Source of the DNA: Dictyoglomus sp. NZ13-RE01
Lineage (GTDB): Bacteria; Dictyoglomota; Dictyoglomia; Dictyoglomales; Dictyoglomaceae
NCBI GenBank assembly: GCA_002878375.1
Contig: NIRF01000003.1
Location: 1-64,000 of the forward strand
Reading direction: 5' to 3'
Length of the DNA: 64,000 bases
Positions within the stretch are counted from its first letter, which is position 1; each line of letters starts with the position of its first letter. Below are positions 1-11,266 of this stretch, one piece after another. The notes under the pieces are model-generated. The model was given only the letters and a program-made list of their open reading frames with translations. It was not told the DNA's origin and ran no database searches. A program made the position numbers and the translations under genes.

Positions 1-202
1 CATGATATAAGTTAATAGTTACTCCTCTCGCCCTCTCCTCTGGCGCTTTGTCTATGTCTTCATACTTTAAGGGCTTAGCTAATCCCTCCGCAGCTAGTAC
101 CTTCGTTATCGCAGAAGTTAATGTCGTCTTACCATGGTCTACGTGACCTATTGTCCCTATATTTACATGTGGTTTCGTCCTTACAAATTTCTCCTTCGCC
201 AT
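1..202 (-). CDS. tuf: Elongation factor Tu, N-terminal part (cut by window edge)
   Basis: GTPase that delivers aminoacyl-tRNA to the ribosome. Translating the minus strand from the ATG at 202 gives [20 protein letters not shown] followed by VDHGKTTLT, which is the EF-Tu P-loop. The switch I start (ERARGVTIN) lies close to the window edge. Only about 67 codons are present. It lies downstream of fusA on the same strand, 38 bases away, so it is probably the last gene of the rpoBC-rpsL-rpsG-fusA-tuf block. An AGGAGG-type ribosome binding site precedes the ATG. Confidence 0.96.
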   Translation of the reverse strand, partial: MAKEKFVRTKPHVNIGTIGHVDHGKTTLTSAITKVLAAEGLAKPLKYEDIDKAPEERARGVTINLYH

Positions 203-240
203 CCTCTTCCTTCCTCCTATTCAAAATTTTTTATTTTATA

Positions 241-2307
241 TTATTTTGCTGAAAGAATTTTTTCCTGAATATTTAAAGGCGTCTCTTCGTAGTGAGAAAA
301 TTCCATAGAGAACAGTCCTCTTCCTTGTGTAAGAGATCTTAAGACTGTAGCATAACCAAAGATCTCTGCGAGTGGAACTTTCGCCTTTATAACTCTTGAA
401 TTCTCCATAAATTCAATATTTTCAATATGTCCTCTTCTACTATTAAGATCACCTAACACTTCTCCCATATACTCTTCAGGCACAATAATTTCTAACTTCA
501 TTATTGGTTCTAAAATAACTGGATCACCTTTAAGTACTCCATCCTTAAAGGCTTGAGCAGCAGCAATTTTAAAAGCCATGTCTGATGAGTCTACTTCATG
601 GGATGAACCATCAAAGAGGGTTACTCTAATATCTGTAACTGAATAGCCAGCTATAACCCCTCTTTCCGCTGCTTCTCTTACCCCTGCCTCAACGGCTGGA
701 ATAAATTGTTGAGGTATTACTCCTCCGACAATCTTATTAACAAACTCTAAACCACTCCCACGAGGTAGTGGCTCTAACAATAACCATACATGACCATATT
801 GTCCTCTACCACCAGACTGCCTTATATATTTACCTTCCACTTTTACAGGTTTCTTAATAGTCTCTCTATAGGAGACTTGAGGCTTACCAACATTTGCAGA
901 AACCTTAAATTCTCTTTTTAATCTATCAACAATGATCTCTAAGTGTAATTCTCCCATACCGTGAATAAGGGTTTGTCCTGTTTCTACGTCGTATGTTACT
1001 TTAAAGGTTGGATCTTCCTCTGCTAACTTTTGCAGAGCTAAGCTCAATTTATCTTGCTCCTCAGAACTCTTAGGCTCTATAGCCACAGATATTACAGGCT
1101 CTGGGAAAGTCATTGCTTCTAAAACTATGGGTCTTGACTCATCACATAATGTATCGCCAGTAGTAGTGTATTTCAATCCTACCACAGCTGCAATATCTCC
1201 AGCTGTAACTACATCTATATCTTCTCTATGGTTAGCATGCATTTGTAAAAGTCTACCTATTCTTTCCTTTTTACCTTTTGAAGCATTATATACATAACTT
1301 CCTTTTTCTAATTTACCAGAATAAACCCTAAAGTATGTTAATCTACCCACGTAAGGGTCAGTCATTATTTTGAAAGCTAAAGCACAGAAAGGTTCATCCT
1401 CAGATGGGTATCTAACCTCTTCCTCATTAGTTAAGGGATTTACACCTTTAGCTGGAGGAAGATCTAATGGTGATGGAAGATAATCTATAACAGCATCCAA
1501 AAGAGGTTGTACCCCTTTATTTTTAAAAGCAGAACCACATAATGCAGGGAAGATTTTCCCCTCTATTGTAGCTCTTCTTATAACTCTTTTTAGATCTTCA
1601 ATAGTAATTTCTTCTCCCTCTAAGTATTTCATCAACAATTCATCATCTAACTCAACTACATCTTCTATGAGTTTTCTTCTGTACTCACTTACTTTTTCCT
1701 TATATTCTTCGGGAACGGGTAAAATTTCCCATTTTATACCTAAATCATCATAATAAACAACCGCTTTTTCTTCTAATAAATCAATAACACCTTTGAAACT
1801 ATCCTCACTTCCAATAGGGATATTTATAGGTATGACTTTAACTCCTAATTTATCCTTTATCATTTCAATAACACGATAATAATCAGCCCCCACTCTATCC
1901 ATCTTATTAACAAATATTAAGCGAGGAACATTATATTTAGAGGCTTGTCTCCAAACAGTTTCTGATTGGGGCTGAACTCCTGCAACTCCACAAAAGACAA
2001 CAATTAAACCATCTAAAACCCTCATCGATCTTTCTACTTCTACAGTAAAATCAACGTGCCCTGGAGTATCAATTATGTTAATTACATGATCTTTCCAGCT
2101 ACAAGTTGTTGTTGCTGCAGTTATGGTGATACCTCTTTCTCTTTCCTGCTCCATCCAATCCATAACTGCAGTTCCTTCATGTACTTCTCCTAACTTATAT
2201 GTTTTTCCAGTGTAAAAAAGTATCCTCTCGGTAAGAGTTGTCTTACCTGCATCTATGTGAGCTGCAATACCTATATTTCTTAATTTTTGTAATGGAACTC
2301 TTGGCAC
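241..2307 (-). CDS. fusA: Elongation factor G
   Basis: Ribosomal translocase GTPase. G1 (AHIDAGKTT), the switch I region ([10 protein letters not shown]), G3 (DTPGHVDF), G4 (NKMD) and the G5-like GSAFKNKG are all visible, followed by domains II to V of normal length. The frame is open to an ATG at 2331 that would overlap the rpsG stop, but no ribosome binding site precedes it. A strong GAGGAGG lies 8 bases before a GTG at 2307. Starting there gives [24 protein letters not shown] split as usual for EF-G, 688 residues in all, and leaves a 17-base gap to rpsG. The GTG start is therefore preferred. It is cotranscribed with rpsL and rpsG. Confidence 0.95.
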   Translation of the reverse strand: MPRVPLQKLRNIGIAAHIDAGKTTLTERILFYTGKTYKLGEVHEGTAVMDWMEQERERGITITAATTTCSWKDHVINIIDTPGHVDFTVEVERSMRVLDGLIVVFCGVAGVQPQSETVWRQASKYNVPRLIFVNKMDRVGADYYRVIEMIKDKLGVKVIPINIPIGSEDSFKGVIDLLEEKAVVYYDDLGIKWEILPVPEEYKEKVSEYRRKLIEDVVELDDELLMKYLEGEEITIEDLKRVIRRATIEGKIFPALCGSAFKNKGVQPLLDAVIDYLPSPLDLPPAKGVNPLTNEEEVRYPSEDEPFCALAFKIMTDPYVGRLTYFRVYSGKLEKGSYVYNASKGKKERIGRLLQMHANHREDIDVVTAGDIAAVVGLKYTTTGDTLCDESRPIVLEAMTFPEPVISVAIEPKSSEEQDKLSLALQKLAEEDPTFKVTYDVETGQTLIHGMGELHLEIIVDRLKREFKVSANVGKPQVSYRETIKKPVKVEGKYIRQSGGRGQYGHVWLLLEPLPRGSGLEFVNKIVGGVIPQQFIPAVEAGVREAAERGVIAGYSVTDIRVTLFDGSSHEVDSSDMAFKIAAAQAFKDGVLKGDPVILEPIMKLEIIVPEEYMGEVLGDLNSRRGHIENIEFMENSRVIKAKVPLAEIFGYATVLRSLTQGRGLFSMEFSHYEETPLNIQEKILSAK

Positions 2308-2324
2308 TTTACTTTCCTCCTCTT

Positions 2325-2795
2325 TTACCATCTATAATGAGCAAAGGCTCTATTAGCCTCTGCCATACGATGCATTTCATCTCTCTTCTTTATTGCTCCT
2401 CCAGTATTATTAAGAGCATCCAATATCTCATTTGCTAATTTTTCCTGCATAGATTTACCACTTCTTTCCCTGGCAGATCTAACAATCCACCTTAAAGCCA
2501 AGGAAAGCCCTCTTCTTGGAGGAACCTCCACAGGAACCTGATAAGTAGCTCCTCCTACCCTTCTTGGTCTAACTTCCAAGAGGGGCGTTACATTTTGTAC
2601 AGCCTTCTCAATAACCTCTAATGGATCTTGTTTTGTCCTATCTCTTATTATGTCCATTGCCCCATAAACAATTTTTTCTGCTTTACTTTTTTTTCCATCC
2701 AACATAACCTTATTTATCAACTTTGCAATTAAAACACTATTATAAACAGGATCAGGAGGTATTTCCCTTGGAGTAACTGGACCTCTACGTGGCAT
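2325..2795 (-). CDS. rpsG: 30S ribosomal protein S7
   Basis: Primary 16S rRNA-binding protein of the 30S head. It has 156 residues, the usual bacterial length. The N-terminal [19 protein letters not shown], the [17 protein letters not shown] strand region and the C-terminal [15 protein letters not shown] are typical. The ATG overlaps the rpsL stop by one base (TAATG), a sign of translational coupling. In E. coli S7 represses the str operon by binding its mRNA; this is known for that species and was not shown here. Confidence 0.97.
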   Translation of the reverse strand: MPRRGPVTPREIPPDPVYNSVLIAKLINKVMLDGKKSKAEKIVYGAMDIIRDRTKQDPLEVIEKAVQNVTPLLEVRPRRVGGATYQVPVEVPPRRGLSLALRWIVRSARERSGKSMQEKLANEILDALNNTGGAIKKRDEMHRMAEANRAFAHYRW

Positions 2796-3181
2796 TATTT
2801 CTTACCTCCTTCTTTAGGTCTCTTTGCTCCATATTTAGATCTTCCTTGTCTTCTACCCTCAACCCCTGCAGCATCCAAAGCTCCTCTTATAATATGATAA
2901 CGAACACCAGGTAAATCCTTTACACGTCCCCCTCTTACAAGGACTACAGAGTGTTCTTGTAGATTATGCCCAATTCCAGGAATGTAAGCCCATACCTCAA
3001 CCCCATTAGTTAGCCTTACCCTCGCCACCTTTCTTAAAGCAGAGTTAGGCTTTTTTGGGGTTTGAGTAGTTACACGTAAACAAACCCCTCTTTTCTGGGG
3101 ATTACCCATCAAAGCAGGAGACTTACTTTTTCTCTTCTTTGGCGTCCTACCTTTCCTTACTAACTGATTAACAGTTGGCAA
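2795..3181 (-). CDS. rpsL: 30S ribosomal protein S12
   Basis: Decoding-centre protein of 128 residues. The [15 protein letters not shown] and [14 protein letters not shown] loops contain the lysines changed in streptomycin-resistant mutants of other bacteria, and both have the wild-type (sensitive) residues. The start codon is TTG at 3181, read from AGGAGGTG followed by TAATT and then TTG. No in-frame ATG or GTG fits better. It is the first gene after a promoter pair that begins inside the rpoC 3' end. Confidence 0.97.
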   Translation of the reverse strand: MPTVNQLVRKGRTPKKRKSKSPALMGNPQKRGVCLRVTTQTPKKPNSALRKVARVRLTNGVEVWAYIPGIGHNLQEHSVVLVRGGRVKDLPGVRYHIIRGALDAAGVEGRRQGRSKYGAKRPKEGGKK

Positions 3182-3238
3182 AATTACACCTCCTATTCTT
3201 TACTATAAAAGATACTTTTTAATGATGACAGGCGTGAA

Positions 3239-3281
3239 ATTTTATCATTTAAATTATACCTTTGTCAAGACTCTTCTTCAA
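3239..3281 (-). promoter_or_regulatory. Overlapping promoter pair ahead of rpsL
   Basis: Two sigma-70-type promoters can be read on the minus strand. The first is TTGAAG (3276-3281), 17 bases, TATAAT (3253-3258). The second is a perfect TTGACA (3263-3268), 18 bases, TAAAAT (3239-3244). The TTGACA of the second includes the rpoC stop codon TGA, and the TTGAAG of the first lies inside the last rpoC codons. They would let rpsL-rpsG-fusA-tuf be expressed apart from rpoBC. The second has the same layout as the tRNA-Leu promoter at 62508. Confidence 0.6.
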
Positions 3282-6200
3282 CTTCACTTCCACCATTCTC
3301 CAAAATTTCTGCAACTTCCTTAGGTAAAATTTTCTTTGGAACTACATTCTTAAAGAGCCCTGTACCAGCTGGGATCAATCTACCAATGATCACATTTTCC
3401 TTTAGTCCCTCTAAAGTATCTTCTTTTCCTTTTACAGCTGCCTCAGATAAAACTCTTGTCGTTTCTTGGAATGATGCTGCAGATATTACACTTTCAGTAG
3501 TTAAAGCAGCCTTTGTTATACCTAAGACAACTGCTCTTCCTTCAGGTGGTCTCTTCCCTTGTTCTAATAATTCTTTTTGTACCTTTTCGAATGTAACCCT
3601 GTTTACTAACTGACCTAAGATAAAATTACTATCTCCAGGATCTTCTATTCTTACTTTATTAGTCATTTGTCTAACTATCACTTCAATGTGTTTATCATTA
3701 ATTTCTACACCCTGCTTGCAATAAACCTTCTGAACTTCATCTACAATGTAACGTTGAACTGCATAAATTCCCTCATTAATCAATATTTCTGCAGGATTCT
3801 TATAACCCTTTGTTAATTCTTGTCCAGCTTCTACACTCTCTCCATCTCTAACAAGAAGTTGAGCTCCAGCAGGAAGTATGATATCTCTTTTTTCTTCTTG
3901 TCCTTCAATTACTATTTTTTCTCCTGTCTTTGTTCTTACAATCCTTACAATTCCACTTATTGGTGCGATAATAGATCTTCCTTTAGGCTTTCTTGCCTCA
4001 AAAAGTTCCTCAACTCTTGGTAAACCTTGAATAATATCTTCTGTTTTAGCAGTTTTTTGCATGTAACTGGGGTAATATGCAAGAACAGTTTTGAACTCTA
4101 CTTCCTCTCCTTCTTCTACATTTAATCTCAATCCTCTTGGAATTCTATAGATTTCTTCTCCATTATATGTTTGAACATAAATATATGCCTCACCTGTTGC
4201 GACTACTTTCTCAATAATTTCTCCCTTAGAATCGTCAATCCTAACCACTTTCCCTTTTGAACAAGATTGAATCTTCAAATTCTCTCTATCAAATTCCGCT
4301 ACTACATCACCCTCAGAGATCTCATCTCCAATATCAAAAAGGAGGTAAGAGCCTTGAGGGATGTAAAACTCTTTCCTAATACCATCTTTACTCTCTAAGA
4401 TTACTTTGTATGAAGAAGGAAGTGTTTCTTCCACCAAACTTACTTCAGCCTTCTCAAGCCCCTCTTCATATCTGATCAAATTGAGATAAAACTTTCTATC
4501 TACTTCATCCTTTTCCTTAATCACTTCCACAATCTTCCCACTGTAAGGTGAACGCAAATATCTTAATGCAGGATCTAACGATGCTAATACTGTTCCTTTT
4601 ATAATTTCTTCATTATTCTCCACATTAATCATAGCTCCAAAAGGTATATCTACTTCTCTCTTTTCGTTTCCATTCTGTAGAATGATCTTTCCATTGTTTC
4701 TTGCAATATTGTGCTCAATACCTAATATATCTTTCTTTCTATATATCCTTAATGCGGATTCATCAATCAAAACTTTTCCAGAAATTTTTGCTTTTATCAA
4801 TTTGTAGTTTAGAGAAGTGAGAGCAACTCCACCTGTATGGAATGTTCTCATTGTTAACTGAGTTCCTGGCTCACCAATAGACTGAGCAGCTATAATACCA
4901 ACTGCTTCTCCAATATTAACTAATCTGTGGGTAGATAAATCTTCACCATAACACTTCTGGCAAATACCTTTCTCTGCCTTACAGGTCATTGGAGAACGAA
5001 TTTTTACCCTTTGTACTCCAGCCTTTTCTATCTCTTTCGCCTTCTCTACACTAATATATTCATTTTTCCTTACTAATAATTCACCAGATGGAGAATATAC
5101 ATCTTCAGCAGCAAACCTACCTATAATTCTATCCTTTAAAGACAATAATACTCTACCTTCATCTACTAAAGCTTCCACATATATTCCATCATCAGTACCA
5201 CAATCATCCATTCTAATTACAAGACTTTGTGCCACATCCACTAATCTTCTGGTTAAATAACCAGAATCAGAGGTTCTTAAAGCAGTATCAACAACACCCT
5301 TTCTTGCCCCATAGGATGAAATAAAGTGTTCTGATACAGTTAATCCCTCATAGAAGCTTGATTTAATTGGAATATCCATTATTCTTCCAGATGGATCTGC
5401 CATTAATCCTCTCATCGCAGCTAATTGTCTAACCTGATCAACATTACCTCTTGCACCAGAAAATGCCATCATGTAAACAGAATTTAGTAAGTCAAAATTA
5501 GACAACATTATTTCTTTTACTTCTTCGCTTGCCTTACTCCATATTTCAATACTTCTATTGTATCTTTCTTCCTCTGTGTATTTTCCAGACTCATAAGCTC
5601 TTTGTAATCTCTCAGATTCCTCTTCCGCCTTATTTATTACTCTCTCCTTTGCCTCTGAAGGAATCTCTATATCTACAATAGAAAAGCTAACTCCTGCTTT
5701 GGTTGCATACTTAAATCCAATTGCCTTCAGTTCATCAAGAAATTCTGCAGTTTTAGTCCATCCATATTCTTGGAAGCATTTCTCAACAATTTTTCTTATC
5801 TCTTTTCTATTCAAAGTTCCATTGTAATACCTAAGTTTTTGAGGAACTATCTCATTTAGTATGATCCTACCTGCAGTAGTTTCCACAAGTTTTTCTTCTC
5901 CAAAACTTACTTGATAAGTTTCTTCCATGCTTTTTGCATATACTTTAATCCTTGCATGCATATCTATTTCCTTATTTTCCAAAGCCATTAGTACTTCTTC
6001 AGGAGTTGAGAATATTCGTCCTTCCCCTTTTGCTCCAGGCACATTAAGAGTTAAATAATATAAACCAATAACAATATCTTGAGCAGGAAGCGTTAATGGT
6101 TTTCCATGAGCAGGAGATATCAAGTTATAAGATGATAACATTAAAATTCGAGCTTCGGTTTGTGCTTCAGTTGATAATGGAACGTGTACAGCCATCTGGT

Positions 6201-7554
6201 CTCCATCAAAATCAGCATTAAATGGAGGACATACCAAAGGATGTAATTGTATAGCATTTCCATCAATCAATTTAGGTTTAAATGCTTGAATACTTACCCT
6301 ATGAAGGGTTGGAGCTCTATTTAAAAGAACTAATTTTTCACTAATAACCTCATCTAATACGTCCCAAACCTCTGAACTTTCTCTCTCTACTTTCTTCTTT
6401 GCGTTTTTAACATTTGCTGCAAAACCTTTCTCAATGAGCTTATTGATAACAAATGGTTTAAAAAGTTCCAAAGCCATTTTCTTTGGCAGCCCACATTCAT
6501 GCAACTTTAAATCGGGACCAACCACAATAACAGCTCTTCCAGAATAATCTACTCTCTTTCCAAGGAGATTTTGTCTAAATCTACCTTGTTTTCCTTCTAA
6601 TATATCGGAAAGCGATCTTAATGCTCTGCCACTTGCATTAGTTACTGGTTTACCCCTTCTTCCATTATCAATAAGCGCATCAACAGCTTCTTGCAACATT
6701 CTTTTTTCATTCCTTACAATAATTTCAGGAGCATTAATTTCTAACAATTTCTGTAAGCGATTGTTTCTATTTATTACCCTTCTATATAAGTCATTTAAAT
6801 CAGAGGTTGCAAATTTTCCTCCTTCAAGCTCTACCATAGGTCTTAGATCAGGAGGTATTACAGGTAGCACTTCCAATACCATCCATTCTGGTTTATTTCC
6901 AGACAGTCTGAAACTTTCAACAATTTCGAGTCTTTTTATTAGTTTTGCCTTTTTTTGTCCTTGAACCTCATTAATCTGTTTCTTTAATTCAAAAGAAAGT
7001 TTTTCCAAATCCAGTTCCCTTAACAAATATTTTATAGCCTCAGCCCCCATCCCTACTCTAAAGGAGTTACCATACTTTTTGAGGGCCTGTTCATATTCCT
7101 CTTCTGTTAGTGTCTGCATCTTTTGAAGTTCCGTATCTTCTGGATCTAAAACAATGTAACTATGGAAATATATGACCTCTTCTAAAGATTTACTACTTAT
7201 ATTTAGAAGAAGAGCAATATAATTAGGTACATTTTTGAAATACCATATGTGAACCACAGGGACTGCCAATTTTATGTGTCCCATTCTTTCTCTTCTCACA
7301 GAGCTTCTTGTAACAGTCACACCACATCGGTCACATGTAATACCCTCATATTTCTGCCCCTTATATTTTCCACAATGACATTCATAGTCCTTTACAGGAC
7401 CAAAAATCTTTTCACAGAACAAGCCATCTCTCTCAGGTCTTAAAGTTCTATAGTTAATAGTTTCTGGCTTTTTAACCTCTCCGTAAGACCAGCTCAATAT
7501 ATCTTCTGGAGAAGCAAGACTAAAAACTAATTTATCAAAGTCTTTTATCTTCAA
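3265..7554 (-). CDS. rpoC: DNA-directed RNA polymerase subunit beta'
   Basis: Catalytic large subunit, 1429 residues. It contains the N-terminal zinc ribbon (CHCGKYKGQ ... CDRCGV), the active-site [12 protein letters not shown] with the three magnesium-binding aspartates, the bridge/trigger region (MRTFHTGG) and the second zinc site (CGTDDG ... CQKCYGEDL). The start is TTG at 7554: GGGGGAG lies 8 bases upstream and translation gives (M)[15 protein letters not shown], the usual N-terminus. The gap to rpoB is only 21 bases, so the two are cotranscribed. The C-terminus ends in an acidic EVEEES tail. Confidence 0.98.
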   Translation of the reverse strand: MKIKDFDKLVFSLASPEDILSWSYGEVKKPETINYRTLRPERDGLFCEKIFGPVKDYECHCGKYKGQKYEGITCDRCGVTVTRSSVRRERMGHIKLAVPVVHIWYFKNVPNYIALLLNISSKSLEEVIYFHSYIVLDPEDTELQKMQTLTEEEYEQALKKYGNSFRVGMGAEAIKYLLRELDLEKLSFELKKQINEVQGQKKAKLIKRLEIVESFRLSGNKPEWMVLEVLPVIPPDLRPMVELEGGKFATSDLNDLYRRVINRNNRLQKLLEINAPEIIVRNEKRMLQEAVDALIDNGRRGKPVTNASGRALRSLSDILEGKQGRFRQNLLGKRVDYSGRAVIVVGPDLKLHECGLPKKMALELFKPFVINKLIEKGFAANVKNAKKKVERESSEVWDVLDEVISEKLVLLNRAPTLHRVSIQAFKPKLIDGNAIQLHPLVCPPFNADFDGDQMAVHVPLSTEAQTEARILMLSSYNLISPAHGKPLTLPAQDIVIGLYYLTLNVPGAKGEGRIFSTPEEVLMALENKEIDMHARIKVYAKSMEETYQVSFGEEKLVETTAGRIILNEIVPQKLRYYNGTLNRKEIRKIVEKCFQEYGWTKTAEFLDELKAIGFKYATKAGVSFSIVDIEIPSEAKERVINKAEEESERLQRAYESGKYTEEERYNRSIEIWSKASEEVKEIMLSNFDLLNSVYMMAFSGARGNVDQVRQLAAMRGLMADPSGRIMDIPIKSSFYEGLTVSEHFISSYGARKGVVDTALRTSDSGYLTRRLVDVAQSLVIRMDDCGTDDGIYVEALVDEGRVLLSLKDRIIGRFAAEDVYSPSGELLVRKNEYISVEKAKEIEKAGVQRVKIRSPMTCKAEKGICQKCYGEDLSTHRLVNIGEAVGIIAAQSIGEPGTQLTMRTFHTGGVALTSLNYKLIKAKISGKVLIDESALRIYRKKDILGIEHNIARNNGKIILQNGNEKREVDIPFGAMINVENNEEIIKGTVLASLDPALRYLRSPYSGKIVEVIKEKDEVDRKFYLNLIRYEEGLEKAEVSLVEETLPSSYKVILESKDGIRKEFYIPQGSYLLFDIGDEISEGDVVAEFDRENLKIQSCSKGKVVRIDDSKGEIIEKVVATGEAYIYVQTYNGEEIYRIPRGLRLNVEEGEEVEFKTVLAYYPSYMQKTAKTEDIIQGLPRVEELFEARKPKGRSIIAPISGIVRIVRTKTGEKIVIEGQEEKRDIILPAGAQLLVRDGESVEAGQELTKGYKNPAEILINEGIYAVQRYIVDEVQKVYCKQGVEINDKHIEVIVRQMTNKVRIEDPGDSNFILGQLVNRVTFEKVQKELLEQGKRPPEGRAVVLGITKAALTTESVISAASFQETTRVLSEAAVKGKEDTLEGLKENVIIGRLIPAGTGLFKNVVPKKILPKEVAEILENGGSEVEEES

Positions 7555-7575
7555 GATAAAATCTCCCCCTTTTCT

Positions 7576-10500
7576 TTAAGAATCATCCTCTGTTTTGTAT
7601 AGATTGATTTGTCTTCCACCTATATATGCAACTACTTTAATACCTAAACCTTGCAATTCCCTTACTAATACTTTAAAGGACTCGGGAATTCCAGGTTCTT
7701 TAATATTAGAACCATTAACAATAGCATTATAAACCTCAGTTCTTCCTTTAATATCATCAGATTTATAAGTAAGCATTTCCTCTAAGGTATGAGCTGCACC
7801 AAAAGCCTCAAGAGCCCAAACTTCCATTTCACCGAATCTTTGTCCACCAAACTGCGCTCTACCTCCAAGAGGCTGTTGTGTAACCAAAGAGTAAGGTCCA
7901 ACGGAACGAGCATGAATCTTATCGTCAGCCAAATGAATTAGTTTCATTATATACATATATCCTACAGTAACCTTCTGATCAAAAGGTTCACCTGTTCTAC
8001 CATCATATAATGTGACTTTACCGTCTTCAGGCAATCCTGCTTTTCTTAACATCTCCTTTACTAACTTTGCAGATCTATTTTCCTCTATCACCTCATCGAA
8101 GGGTGGAACAATTGCATAAATCCCTAATTCTTTAGCAGCCCACCCTAAATGAGTTTCTAATATTTGTCCTACATTCATTCTTGATGGAACTCCTAATGGA
8201 TTGAGAATAATATCTACTGGTGTTCCGTCCGCTAAGTACGGCATATCCTCTTCAGGAAGAATTGTTGCAATTACTCCCTTATTTCCATGTCTACCTGCCA
8301 ACTTGTCACCTACAGATATTTTTCTAATTTGAGCTACCTTTACCTTAACAATTTTATTTACTCCTGGAGGAAGTTCGTCCTTATCCCTGGTTAAAACTTG
8401 CACATCAATAACCTTACCCCACTCACCATGAGGCATTCTTAGAGAAGTATCTCTTATTTCTTTAGATTTCTCACCAAATATTGCTCTCAAAAGCCTTTCT
8501 TCAGGAGTTAGCTCTGTTTCTCCTTTTGGTGTAACCTTCCCAACTAATATATCATTGGGACCAACCTCTGCTCCTATCATAATGATGCCGTCTTTGTCTA
8601 AGTATCTTATGGCATCTTCGCTAATATTAGGAATATCCCTTGTAATTTCTTCTGGTCCTAATTTTGTATCCCTTGCTCTAACCTCATACTCTTCAATATG
8701 AATAGAGGTAAAAATATCTTCTTTCACTAATCTCTCACTTATTATTATTGCATCCTCGTAATTGTATCCACTCCATGGCAAGAAGGCAACTAATACATTC
8801 CTTCCTAAAGCTAAAGACCCATTAGATGTAGCAGATCCATCCGCGAGTACATCACCTTTCTTAATCCTTTGACCCTCTTTTACAATGGGTTTTTGATTCC
8901 AACAGGTACCCTGGTTTGTTCTTCTGTATTTTACTAAGTGGAAAGTCTTAATATTTTTATCATCTGTTTCTACTACAATCTCATCTGAAGTTACTTTTTT
9001 AACTACGCCATCAACATCTGAAATTACAAGAACACCAGTATTTCTTGCAACAGTTTCTTCTATACCAGTACCAACAAGCGGAGGTTCCGTATTAATTAAT
9101 GGCACGGCCTGTCTTTGCATGTTTGCGCCCATCAATGCCCTGTTTGCATCATCATGTTCCAAGAATGGAATTAATGCTGTAGAAACACTAACAGTTTGAT
9201 AAGGTGAAACCCCAATATATTGAACTTCCTTAGGTGTACATAGTATAAATTTACCTTTTCTCCGAGCATTAACTAATTTATCAGTAATCTCATAATTTTC
9301 ATTTAAATGTACATCAAAAGATGCAATTGTATAATTTTCCTCCTCAGATGCAGAAAGATATTCTATCTGATCTGTAACTTTACCATTAACCACTTTAAAA
9401 TATGGTGTTCTTAAAAACCCATATTCATCAACAATAGCCAACGTAGCTAAGTAGTTAATTAAGCCAGCATTTGGACCTTCTGGTGTTTCAATAGGACAAA
9501 CCCTTCCATAGTAGGATGGATGGATGTCCCTTACCTCAAAACTTGCTCTTTCTCTTGTTAACCCACCAGGCCCTAAAGCACTAATTCTTCTCTTATGAGC
9601 TAATTCAGATAGAGGGTTTGTTTGATCCATAAATTGTGAGAGAGGATTCCTATTAAAGAACTCTTTAATAGCGGAATTTAACGGACGAGTACTAACTAAA
9701 TTTTGGGGTGTTGATTCCTCAGGACCTTGCAGAGCCATTCTCTCCTTAATTATTTTCTCCACCCTTGCAAGTCCAGCTCTAAATTGCATTTGCAAAAGCT
9801 CACCTACGGATCTTATTCTTCTATTGCCTAAATGATCTATATCATCCTCTTCCTCTTTTCCGTTTTTCACTCTAATAAGGTGAATTACAATATTAATAAG
9901 ATCTTCCTCTGTGAAAGCATGATTATCTAAAGAAATATTCAGCTTAAGTTTTTGATTTAGTTTATATCTTCCTACCCTTCCTAAATTATATCTCTTCTCA
10001 TCAAATAAAAGCTGTCTAATAATATCTAATGCATCTTTCTCCTTACTGGGAACATCACTTGGTCTTAAACGAGCACAAGTTTCAAAAATTGCCTCCGTTC
10101 TGGAAAGCCCACCGTCTTTTTCAAAAGTGTCCTTCAAATACTTTAAATCATCTTCATCCATAAGATTTCTAAAGAATTCAAGATCATACCCTAATGCCTT
10201 TAATAATAAAGACAAGAGGAATTTTTTCATTCCATTTGGATGGATATACATTAGTCCATTTCCATCTATTTCAAATTCTATCCATCCGCCCCTTGTAGGT
10301 ATTAACGTAGCTATAACACTATGTCCTTCTTCTTGGAAATAAACTCCTGGAGACCTTGTTATTTGATTTACAATTACCCTTTCTGTCCCATTAATAATAA
10401 AGGTTGCTCTTTCAGTCATCCTTGGTATGTTTCCAAAAAATACAGGCTGAGTAATATGATTATCAACATCTTTTTTAGTCAATTTTACATCTACATATAA

Positions 10501-10770
10501 AGGAGATTCATAAGTTAAACCTTTTTCCAAACACTCCTCAGGAGATTTTACAGGATCATAAATTTTTATATTGTCAGGACCTGTTAAAAATTCCAAAGAA
10601 AGTCCCTGTCTTGAGGACTCTATAGGGTTAAACTCCTCTAAAACTTCTCTTAATCCTTCCTTTAAAAACCATTCAAAAGATTCATACTGAATTTTTAACA
10701 AGTTAGGTAGGTTATTTACACTAAGTCTTTGAGACCAAAAAATCTCCTTTTTGAATTCCTTCTCCATCAT
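7576..10770 (-). CDS. rpoB: DNA-directed RNA polymerase subunit beta
   Basis: Second-largest core subunit, 1064 residues, short among bacterial beta subunits and without the large lineage-specific inserts of proteobacteria. The rifampicin-pocket segment reads [20 protein letters not shown] followed by ISALGPGG, close to the E. coli sensitive sequence. However, the residues just before it (FFNRNP) differ from the E. coli FFGSSQ. The C-terminal [20 protein letters not shown] anchor for beta' is present. The first ATG of an ATGATG pair (10770) has AAGGAG at the better distance. First gene of the rpoBC block. Confidence 0.98.
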   Translation of the reverse strand: MMEKEFKKEIFWSQRLSVNNLPNLLKIQYESFEWFLKEGLREVLEEFNPIESSRQGLSLEFLTGPDNIKIYDPVKSPEECLEKGLTYESPLYVDVKLTKKDVDNHITQPVFFGNIPRMTERATFIINGTERVIVNQITRSPGVYFQEEGHSVIATLIPTRGGWIEFEIDGNGLMYIHPNGMKKFLLSLLLKALGYDLEFFRNLMDEDDLKYLKDTFEKDGGLSRTEAIFETCARLRPSDVPSKEKDALDIIRQLLFDEKRYNLGRVGRYKLNQKLKLNISLDNHAFTEEDLINIVIHLIRVKNGKEEEDDIDHLGNRRIRSVGELLQMQFRAGLARVEKIIKERMALQGPEESTPQNLVSTRPLNSAIKEFFNRNPLSQFMDQTNPLSELAHKRRISALGPGGLTRERASFEVRDIHPSYYGRVCPIETPEGPNAGLINYLATLAIVDEYGFLRTPYFKVVNGKVTDQIEYLSASEEENYTIASFDVHLNENYEITDKLVNARRKGKFILCTPKEVQYIGVSPYQTVSVSTALIPFLEHDDANRALMGANMQRQAVPLINTEPPLVGTGIEETVARNTGVLVISDVDGVVKKVTSDEIVVETDDKNIKTFHLVKYRRTNQGTCWNQKPIVKEGQRIKKGDVLADGSATSNGSLALGRNVLVAFLPWSGYNYEDAIIISERLVKEDIFTSIHIEEYEVRARDTKLGPEEITRDIPNISEDAIRYLDKDGIIMIGAEVGPNDILVGKVTPKGETELTPEERLLRAIFGEKSKEIRDTSLRMPHGEWGKVIDVQVLTRDKDELPPGVNKIVKVKVAQIRKISVGDKLAGRHGNKGVIATILPEEDMPYLADGTPVDIILNPLGVPSRMNVGQILETHLGWAAKELGIYAIVPPFDEVIEENRSAKLVKEMLRKAGLPEDGKVTLYDGRTGEPFDQKVTVGYMYIMKLIHLADDKIHARSVGPYSLVTQQPLGGRAQFGGQRFGEMEVWALEAFGAAHTLEEMLTYKSDDIKGRTEVYNAIVNGSNIKEPGIPESFKVLVRELQGLGIKVVAYIGGRQINLYKTEDDS

Positions 10771-10787
10771 ATCCCTAAACTCCTTAT

Positions 10788-10902
10788 TTTTTCTTAGATT
10801 TTTTTATCCTCCTTTAAGTTTAGACAAAGTTTCATTATATAATACAATTTCCTAAAAACAAGTTATAAAACTTAGAGAAAATAAAAGAAAATCTAAGAAA
10901 AA
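10788..10902. repeat. 15-base perfect inverted repeat bracketing the rpoB promoter
   Basis: The arms TTTTTCTTAGATTTT (10788-10802) and AAAATCTAAGAAAAA (10888-10902) are exact reverse complements separated by 85 bases. One arm lies in the rpoB 5' leader just ahead of its ribosome binding site, the other upstream of the promoter near the end of the Gdt1-like gene. It could be two operator half-elements or, on a read-through transcript, a long-range stem. No regulator is identified. Confidence 0.5.
10834..10862 (-). promoter_or_regulatory. Probable rpoB promoter
   Basis: On the minus strand TATAAT (10834-10839) follows a weak -35 region (CTTGTT/TTGTTT, about 10855-10862) and would start a leader of about 55-60 bases before rpoB. 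An AAAGGAGGAT stretch at about 10807-10815 looks like a ribosome binding site, but no start codon follows it. It may be part of the untranslated leader. Confidence 0.45.
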
Positions 10903-10914
10903 TTACAAAAAAAA

Positions 10915-11187
10915 TCAATTTTTCTTTATAATCATAAAAATTCCAATAATTATAAATAAAAGACCTGCAATTTTTTCAATCAAATCTCTTAGTATATATC
11001 TTACAAGGAAGTCTCCTAAATAAGCCCCTAAGAAACTTAATAAAGATAATGCCAATGAAGCTCCTAAGAAAATAGCAAGAGGAGATTTTGTTTTTACAGA
11101 CAAAGAGATAACTGCAAGTTGAGTCTTATCTCCCAATTCTGCCAAAAATATTGTTAGAAAGGCTAATAAAAAATTTGATAAATCCAT
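10915..11187 (-). CDS. Half-size Gdt1/TMEM165-family (UPF0016) membrane protein
   Basis: 90 residues with three hydrophobic segments (about 3-24, 36-58, 67-87) and the family motif ELGDKT (residues 17-22) in the first helix. UPF0016/Gdt1 proteins are cation exporters (manganese or calcium) built from two such repeats. This protein carries only one, so it would have to work as a dimer or with a partner, as half-size members are thought to do. A Shine-Dalgarno GGAGGAT precedes the ATG at 11187. It is divergent from the MFS gene and lies upstream of rpoB on the same strand. Confidence 0.75.
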   Translation of the reverse strand: MDLSNFLLAFLTIFLAELGDKTQLAVISLSVKTKSPLAIFLGASLALSLLSFLGAYLGDFLVRYILRDLIEKIAGLLFIIIGIFMIIKKN

Positions 11188-11266
11188 AGTTTATCCTCCT
11201 TCAATAAAAAAGTAGTATAATGTTATTTAACATTAAACATATCAAAAAGTAAAGGAGGTTTTTTAA

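Noticed and set aside
2238-10342. Several 60-80 codon plus-strand frames inside fusA, rpoC and rpoB
   Set aside because: They are antisense to well-supported genes, have no ribosome binding sites, and encode low-complexity Ser/Phe-rich peptides.
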